This document shows positions 59,364 to 64,000 of a DNA stretch of 64,000 bases, in pieces. The position numbers and the translations under genes are program-made. Source of the DNA: Vibrio cincinnatiensis (GTDB lineage: Bacteria; Pseudomonadota; Gammaproteobacteria; Enterobacterales; Vibrionaceae); contig NZ_SGOM01000006.1 in NCBI RefSeq assembly GCF_022113815.1, positions 178,537-242,536 on the forward strand, read 5' to 3'. Under the pieces are notes generated by a model that saw only the letters and a program-made list of their open reading frames with translations, did not search any database and was not told the DNA's origin. Position 1 is the stretch's first letter. Each line of letters begins with the position of its first letter.

Positions 59364-59464
59364 TATGATGACCTCTTAAGATAGTACACAAGCCAATATA
59401 AAAGTAATGGCTCGACCTCTCCACTCACTTTGCATTTATTTACCTTGCAACCTGCGAATTGATT

Positions 59465-60346
59465 TCAATCAGTTACCGGCAAATAGCGTTGAATAAAACG
59501 AATAACGGTAGGAACGTATTTCTCCGTATCAAAGACTTTCGCGCTATGGCCCACGCCTGGTTCAATCAAAAATTGATTCTCTACTCTGTGCTGATCCAAC
59601 TCCTTTTTAAACTCCATACTTTGTATTATTGGTACTTGTTTATCTCTATCACCATGAAGTAAAAGAAACGGTGGTGTTTGAGCAGAAACATAGCTGATCG
59701 GTGAAGCTTGTTTCGCCAACTCCGGGGCTTGTGCCGGAATAGCGCCAAGAAATTTAGAAACGGATGAATTTGGAGTGGTCTTGTCGCCTTTGGCATTACC
59801 TAACGCTAATAAATCCATTGGCCCAAAGAAACTGACCACGGCGGCAACTTGATATTTGGGTTCAAAGGGAAAATTGAGATCTCGATGCGTGTTCAGCACG
59901 CCGATCAGTCCCGCTAGGTGCCCTCCCGCAGATCGCCCCATTAGCACCACTTTTTCAGCATCAAAATGATACTCATCTGCCCTTTGATGCAAAAAGTTGA
60001 TCGCATCATTAATATCGATCACCGGTTGAGGAAAACTCGCTTGCCCGCTTAATCGATATTCAACCGCAGCCAAGGCATAGCCCTGAGCAAGTACCGAATC
60101 AAGCAGTTGTCGATTGCCCGTTTCAATCGCTTCTTTACTACCTCTCTTCCATGCTCCGCCATGAATCCAAACTAGTAACGGTGGACGCTCAACCCTAAAC
60201 TCCTGAGGAAAATAGATATTGATCTTCAGTGCTTGCCCATCAATCGTTTTATAGACGACATCTCTACTGACGTTAGCGTTAACATCTAAACTTAAGCTTG
60301 GTGATGCAAAACAACACAGCAACAAGAAATAAATAATTTTTTTCAT
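59465..60346 (-). CDS. Secreted alpha/beta-hydrolase (esterase)
   Basis: A 293-residue esterase with a cleavable signal peptide (about residues 1-20; no lipobox Cys at the cleavage site), HGGAW near 62-66, nucleophile Ser139 (GRSAG), Asp in HGDRDKQVP and His in GVGHSAK. ATG 60346 (MKKIIYF) is preferred to a TTG at 60352. It begins 60 bp after the receptor stop and precedes its paralogue, so all three are probably one operon. The periplasmic location and the receptor next door suggest hydrolysis of an incoming siderophore, as for Cee of Campylobacter. Confidence 0.85.
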   Translation of the reverse strand: MKKIIYFLLLCCFASPSLSLDVNANVSRDVVYKTIDGQALKINIYFPQEFRVERPPLLVWIHGGAWKRGSKEAIETGNRQLLDSVLAQGYALAAVEYRLSGQASFPQPVIDINDAINFLHQRADEYHFDAEKVVLMGRSAGGHLAGLIGVLNTHRDLNFPFEPKYQVAAVVSFFGPMDLLALGNAKGDKTTPNSSVSKFLGAIPAQAPELAKQASPISYVSAQTPPFLLLHGDRDKQVPIIQSMEFKKELDQHRVENQFLIEPGVGHSAKVFDTEKYVPTVIRFIQRYLPVTD

Positions 60347-60406
60347 GATCAATTCTCAAAGTCTCTGGTGATCATGGCACCAGAGACATGTGGTTTAAAA
60401 GTGAGA

Positions 60407-62329
60407 TTAAAATGTCGTGTTGATAGCGAACCAATAACGCCGCCCATCTTCCACATAACCATATTCTTGATAAGTGGTTTCTTTATCAAACAGATTGTAG
60501 ATACCGGCCATAAGCTTGACATTGGTATTGAGTTGCCAATGAGCACCAAAGTCGAAATAGGTGACTGAAGGGGCTAGCACATTGCGAGAATCTTGGGTAA
60601 TTGCCTGTTTTTCTTTACTCCGGTAGGAGGTACGAGTCCAAATATTGAGATGATCAACGACAGACCAGTTGGTATTAATCGCCAAAAGATGATTAGGCAT
60701 CTGAGTCAGCGGCAATCCTTTGTCATCACCAGACTGTTTTTCCGTCTCACTATAGGTATAGGTTGCTGACACATCGAGAGTTTGAACAATGTTTTTCGAG
60801 ATAGACACTTCCGCGCCATACGTTTTGGCATCTTCGACATTGACGTAAGTGGCATCGCAGGCTCGGCCACTGCAGTTGGCGTCAAGGTTGACCTTGTCAA
60901 TTTTATCTTCGAAGCGATTATAAAACAGCGTCACGTTCGATGTGAGAGAATCATCGCCAACAAAATAAATTCCTATTTCCGTATTGACCGATGTTTCAGG
61001 TTTCAGATTTGGGTTACCAAAGACCTCGCAGCGACCATTGCAGCTTTCTTGTACCCAATCGCCTTCCATCTCCGTCAAGCTCGGCGCACGATAGCCTGTC
61101 GAAAGCCCACCTTTTAGCGTCCAATGGCGATCTAAGCTATAAACACCGTATAGACGTGGGCTTAGTTGAGTATCAAACTGATCATTATTGTCCAAGCGTA
61201 ACCCTGCGGTTAATGCAAACAGATCGGTTAAGTACCATTCATCTTCGGCATACAAAGACCACTGGCGGTTTTTAAACAAAAACTGGCGATTATCCAACTG
61301 CTGTTTTTCGTAAGCAGCACCCACCGTCAAATAATGTTCGCCAATGGGCATCGACCACTGTGTATTCACGCTGGTATTTTCGACCTCCAATTGACGCCCC
61401 ACATTTTCAACGTTTTCGTGACTTAAATACGATTGACCTTGCCCCCATTGATAAGTCCCAGCATGAGCCAAGCCGAATGAGCGACGGTGGTTATGGGTTT
61501 CTGCATTTGCCGTTCTGGACTTGTTTTCAGTATTGATGCGTTGTTGATCATGATAGGTATAGTCGAAGGTCAGCGTATCGTCATCGGTCGGTGTCAGATA
61601 AAGCGACGCGCGATAACTTTGTAGCTCCTTACCCCCATTAGCATATAAGATTTCATCTTCTTTACGCTCTTGATACAAACCCGATAGCGAAGCGCTGAGT
61701 AAGTTCTCCAGTAACGGGCCTGCAAGATAAAGCTCGCCTTGATAAAAATCACCAGATTGGGCCGTTTCTTGCAATGTTGCTTCAGCACGAAGGCTACCGT
61801 GCCACTGCTGATAATCTTTGCGGGTAATGATGTTGATAACACCACCGATCGCATCCGAACCATACAACGTCGACATGGGGCCACGTACCACTTCGATACG
61901 TTCAATAGCATTCAGCGGAGGTAACCAGTCCTGTTCAAAACCACCACCACTACTCACTTGAGTTTCGCGCCCCGACTGCTTGCGCCCATCAACAAGAATA
62001 ACCGTATATTCAGAAGGCATCCCTCGTAAAGAAATCTCCTGACGCGAACCACCTCCGGTGATAATGACCCCCGGAAGATCTTTCAGAGCATCGGTTAAGT
62101 CTTTGTAAGAGCGACTATCTAACTGCACACGGTCAATCACACTAATCGATGCTGGCGCTTCAGTGGCAACTTTGTCATAACCTGATGCGGTCACCACCAA
62201 GGTTTCTATCGAAGAATCATCTATCTGCGCAGCAAAAGCAGGGGTAAAAAGAACGGTACTTAGCCCTATCGTCATCATTTCTGTCATTTTTACAGACTTA
62301 CGACGACAATCAAAACGAACTGGTTGCAT
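60407..62329 (-). CDS. TonB-dependent catecholate-siderophore receptor, IrgA-like
   Basis: A 640-residue outer-membrane receptor with a signal peptide (to about residue 33), a TonB box (ETLVVTAS), a plug domain with ISLRGMPSEYTVILVDGRKQ and RGPMSTLYGSDAIGGVINIIT, and a 22-strand barrel ending in Phe. The ending GYVEDGRRYWFAINTTF and the plug sequences resemble V. cholerae IrgA, the linear-enterobactin receptor. A perfect Fur box lies upstream. Unlike irgA, the LysR gene near it is in the same direction and is not IrgB-like. The ligand is not proven. Confidence 0.93.
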   Translation of the reverse strand: MQPVRFDCRRKSVKMTEMMTIGLSTVLFTPAFAAQIDDSSIETLVVTASGYDKVATEAPASISVIDRVQLDSRSYKDLTDALKDLPGVIITGGGSRQEISLRGMPSEYTVILVDGRKQSGRETQVSSGGGFEQDWLPPLNAIERIEVVRGPMSTLYGSDAIGGVINIITRKDYQQWHGSLRAEATLQETAQSGDFYQGELYLAGPLLENLLSASLSGLYQERKEDEILYANGGKELQSYRASLYLTPTDDDTLTFDYTYHDQQRINTENKSRTANAETHNHRRSFGLAHAGTYQWGQGQSYLSHENVENVGRQLEVENTSVNTQWSMPIGEHYLTVGAAYEKQQLDNRQFLFKNRQWSLYAEDEWYLTDLFALTAGLRLDNNDQFDTQLSPRLYGVYSLDRHWTLKGGLSTGYRAPSLTEMEGDWVQESCNGRCEVFGNPNLKPETSVNTEIGIYFVGDDSLTSNVTLFYNRFEDKIDKVNLDANCSGRACDATYVNVEDAKTYGAEVSISKNIVQTLDVSATYTYSETEKQSGDDKGLPLTQMPNHLLAINTNWSVVDHLNIWTRTSYRSKEKQAITQDSRNVLAPSVTYFDFGAHWQLNTNVKLMAGIYNLFDKETTYQEYGYVEDGRRYWFAINTTF

Positions 62330-62351
62330 GATAATTAATCTAGATTGTTAC

Positions 62352-62366
62352 TGATAATTATTATCA
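62352..62366. promoter_or_regulatory. Fur box of the TonB receptor gene
   Basis: TGATAAT-T-ATTATCA is a perfect 7-1-7 inverted repeat matching the Fur consensus, 23 bp upstream of the receptor start. It predicts repression by iron. Confidence 0.92.
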
Positions 62367-62456
62367 ATTAGATAGAGGGGAAGATAAATTAGCAATCAGA
62401 ATCGTATTTATGAATGCGAATGTCACTATCCGCATATTGCATAACACTGCTACAAA

Positions 62457-63407
62457 TTATGCAATTATTAGATTTTCCGCATGATCTTCGACATAACATT
62501 GTTTAAAAATTGAGCGCACCCATTCACACATCGCATCATCATGAAACCGCTTGTGCCAATAGAGATACACCGAGGTAAAGTCTAAGCGGAGTTCATTCGG
62601 GACAGATCGGGTGATTAAGCGACGATCTCGACACTCCTCCTCAGCATAAGCAGCAGGAAGATGGAAGATGATATCGCTTGTCGCTGCAATATTCGCTGCA
62701 GAACTGAAATGACTGAGCAGCACAGGAACCGATAGGCGATTCTTTTTATCGACTAAGCCAAGCTCAATAAATTTATGTTCAAACGAAAGGGTTTTCTCTC
62801 CCTGCAAAGAAATTTGTCCAAAACTGCAATGGCGCAATTTTTTCGCCGAGAGTGTTTGCTCGGCAAGCGGATGCTCCCGACTCATAAGTAGCTTAAATTC
62901 ACGTTGGGCAACTATCATTCGGTATAAATTTTGATCAGAACTGGGGGGCTGATGAGCAGATAGAACAAAATGCACATCACCGGCAATCAAGGCTTCGAAG
63001 TGCCGTTTCGCTGTAGTATCAATACTGATGGTCATTTTCGGCGCTTGACGGCGAATTTCACCAATCACCGTGGGCATTAAGGTATTGATCTGCGGCTGGA
63101 GACCAAAAAATCGTACAGTACTTGTGGTCGTTTGCGGATCAAAGGACTGTTTGTTCACCAATACTTCTAAACTATTGATCACTAAATTGATGTCTTGCTT
63201 GATATTCAAGGCTTTCGGCGTTAACTCATAGCCTAAATGAGTTCGAACCAAAAGCTCATCGGAAAATAGTGCACGCATTTTTTGCAGCGCACGGCTGACA
63301 GATGACTGGCTAACATTCATTCTCAGAGCCGTATTCGAGACATGCTTTTCTTCAAGTAAATGCTTAAGAATCAGTAAAGAATGTAGATCAACTTGCAATA
63401 TATCCAT
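62457..63407 (-). CDS. LysR-family transcriptional regulator
   Basis: A 316-residue regulator with the HTH in about residues 8-60 (LHSLLILKHLLEEKHVSNTALRM, then SQSSVSRALQKMR) and an effector domain (RFFGLQPQINTLMPTV onward). It resembles the NodD/LeuO-like branch more than IrgB. It lies upstream of the receptor gene with 127 bp between; the Fur box is closer to the receptor, so the two may be separately promoted. Its target could be the receptor operon. Confidence 0.88.
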   Translation of the reverse strand: MDILQVDLHSLLILKHLLEEKHVSNTALRMNVSQSSVSRALQKMRALFSDELLVRTHLGYELTPKALNIKQDINLVINSLEVLVNKQSFDPQTTTSTVRFFGLQPQINTLMPTVIGEIRRQAPKMTISIDTTAKRHFEALIAGDVHFVLSAHQPPSSDQNLYRMIVAQREFKLLMSREHPLAEQTLSAKKLRHCSFGQISLQGEKTLSFEHKFIELGLVDKKNRLSVPVLLSHFSSAANIAATSDIIFHLPAAYAEEECRDRRLITRSVPNELRLDFTSVYLYWHKRFHDDAMCEWVRSIFKQCYVEDHAENLIIA

Positions 63408-63710
63408 ATTTAAAGTTCTTTAATAAAAATACTTATATACAAAAATACCTGCAAACTAGGAATCAAGGTTATGCAGATTAGAAAATTTAGGTTTCATTAT
63501 TAAACAAAGCGAAAAAATTCTCATAAATCTATCTTTTCAGCTACCTATAAAAATTGGAAATGTAAAATGTCGGAGAGCAATTTTTGGTAATACAGCCCAA
63601 CTGAATTAGTGGTTTCTCACTCCTTGGATACTGCAACGAGTTCGCTAAAAAGCCATGCTATTGAAATTGAAGACATAAGCATTTATCTGGTATATATCTG
63701 GATAAGACCA
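63408..63710. other. Region between the LysR gene and the repeat
   Basis: 303 bp without a credible gene. It carries the LysR promoter on the minus strand. Its right end adjoins the truncated merR copy. Confidence 0.5.
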
Positions 63711-63911
63711 TTAAAAATCAACGCCATAAAAACCAGCCAAACGACCAAGACAAATAATATTCAGTTTATTTAGCACCTCTGATGAATATTGGCGTCTTAG
63801 TCCATTTCTTCCCACTGAACGAATCAGCTTTATCTGTTCATAATACCTCAGCGTTGATGGGGGCAACCCCGATATTTTTACTACTTCAGAAATATCCATA
63901 CGATTAACCAT
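63711..63911 (-). pseudogene. Truncated second copy of the MerR regulator
   Basis: Sixty codons identical to the first merR, apart from one Arg-to-Cys change, then an unrelated FYGVDF and a stop at 63711. The coiled-coil and cysteine parts are missing, so it cannot dimerise normally. It marks the right edge of the inserted block. Confidence 0.85.
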
Positions 63912-63941
63912 TGACCTAAAGTTAACTTTAAGTTGTACCAT
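63911..63941 (+). promoter_or_regulatory. Second copy of the MerR-type promoter
   Basis: The same TTGACC-N19-TACCAT element as at 57937, inside the right repeat copy and pointing to the ORF at 63991. Confidence 0.75.
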
Positions 63942-63990
63942 GACTTTCCCATTACAACCAGTTAAACCTAGTGAAACTTTGGAGGAAAGA

Positions 63991-64000
63991 ATGTCACTTT
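63991..64000 (+). CDS. Start of the gene divergent from merR, cut by the window edge
   Basis: ATG 63991 follows GGAGGA and the MerR-type promoter. Only MSL can be read. This is expected to be the intact counterpart of the 11-codon fragment at 58017 and the target of the MerR regulator. Its product cannot be named from this window. Confidence 0.55.

Larger units (their letters stand above)
63730..64000. repeat. Right copy of the direct repeat
   Basis: Offset by 5,974 bp from 57756-58026, with two mismatches. It may continue beyond base 64000. Confidence 0.95.

Noticed and set aside
62457..63407. LysR gene as irgB
   Set aside because: It is in the same direction as the receptor rather than divergent, and its N-terminus is unlike the IrgB sequence I recall.

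Overview
The window is a contiguous piece of a gammaproteobacterial chromosome, almost certainly Vibrionaceae and probably the larger chromosome. The clearest marks are a luxU-luxO pair divergent from a complete Qrr1-type quorum-sensing sRNA with a sigma-54 promoter, two tandem fadL genes, and gene neighbourhoods shared with E. coli (apt-dnaX-ybaB-recR, fadIJ next to fadL, asmA-udk-apbC-metG, adhE next to ychE, yejK-yejL-yejM, moaABCDE next to yvcK). The species cannot be fixed from sequence reading alone.

Layout. 1-3.9 kb: 3' part of rne and a DMT-family permease. 4-12 kb: a DUF481 outer-membrane protein, adhE with an FNR-like site, ychE, asd, and an NhaC-type antiporter. 12-17 kb: yejK / yejLM, tRNA-Pro(GGG), two small cysteine-cluster proteins, aqpZ. 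17-23 kb: recR, ybaB, dnaX with an E. coli-type -1 frameshift site, apt, ybaN, a 43-aa membrane peptide, and an RssB-like regulator. 23-31 kb: a LysR regulator, fadJ-fadI with a FadR-like operator, a candidate FNR-activated sRNA, and two fadL paralogues. 31-43 kb: cobO, asmA, udk, apbC, metG, a hypothetical protein, udp, a ZntA-type ATPase with a MerR-type promoter, and a CBS protein. 43-47.4 kb: moaEDCBA behind a probable Moco riboswitch, then yvcK. 47.4-51.5 kb: luxU, luxO, qrr1, uvrB. 52 kb: tRNA-Asn.

52.3-64 kb is the accessory end. A MocR-type regulator is divergent from a cyanide-insensitive bd oxidase operon (cioA, cioB interrupted by one in-frame amber codon, and a DUF2474 small subunit). 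A NUDIX protein and a MerR regulator follow. Then comes a roughly 5.7-kb block with a Fur-boxed IrgA-like TonB receptor, two exported esterases in the same direction, and a LysR regulator. The block is bracketed by a direct repeat of at least 271 bp that duplicates the start of merR, the MerR-type divergent promoter, and the first codons of the divergent gene. The left copy keeps merR whole but its divergent gene stops after 11 codons. The right copy has merR cut to 60 codons and a divergent gene running off the window. This is the pattern expected from single-crossover (Campbell-type) integration of a circle, or from insertion with a long duplication, and it predicts precise excision.

The most notable items are the repeat-bounded iron-uptake block, the candidate sRNA upstream of fadI, the amber-split cioB, the dnaX frameshift element and the duplicated C-terminal motif in RNase E. 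No CRISPR array, insertion sequence or prophage was seen.
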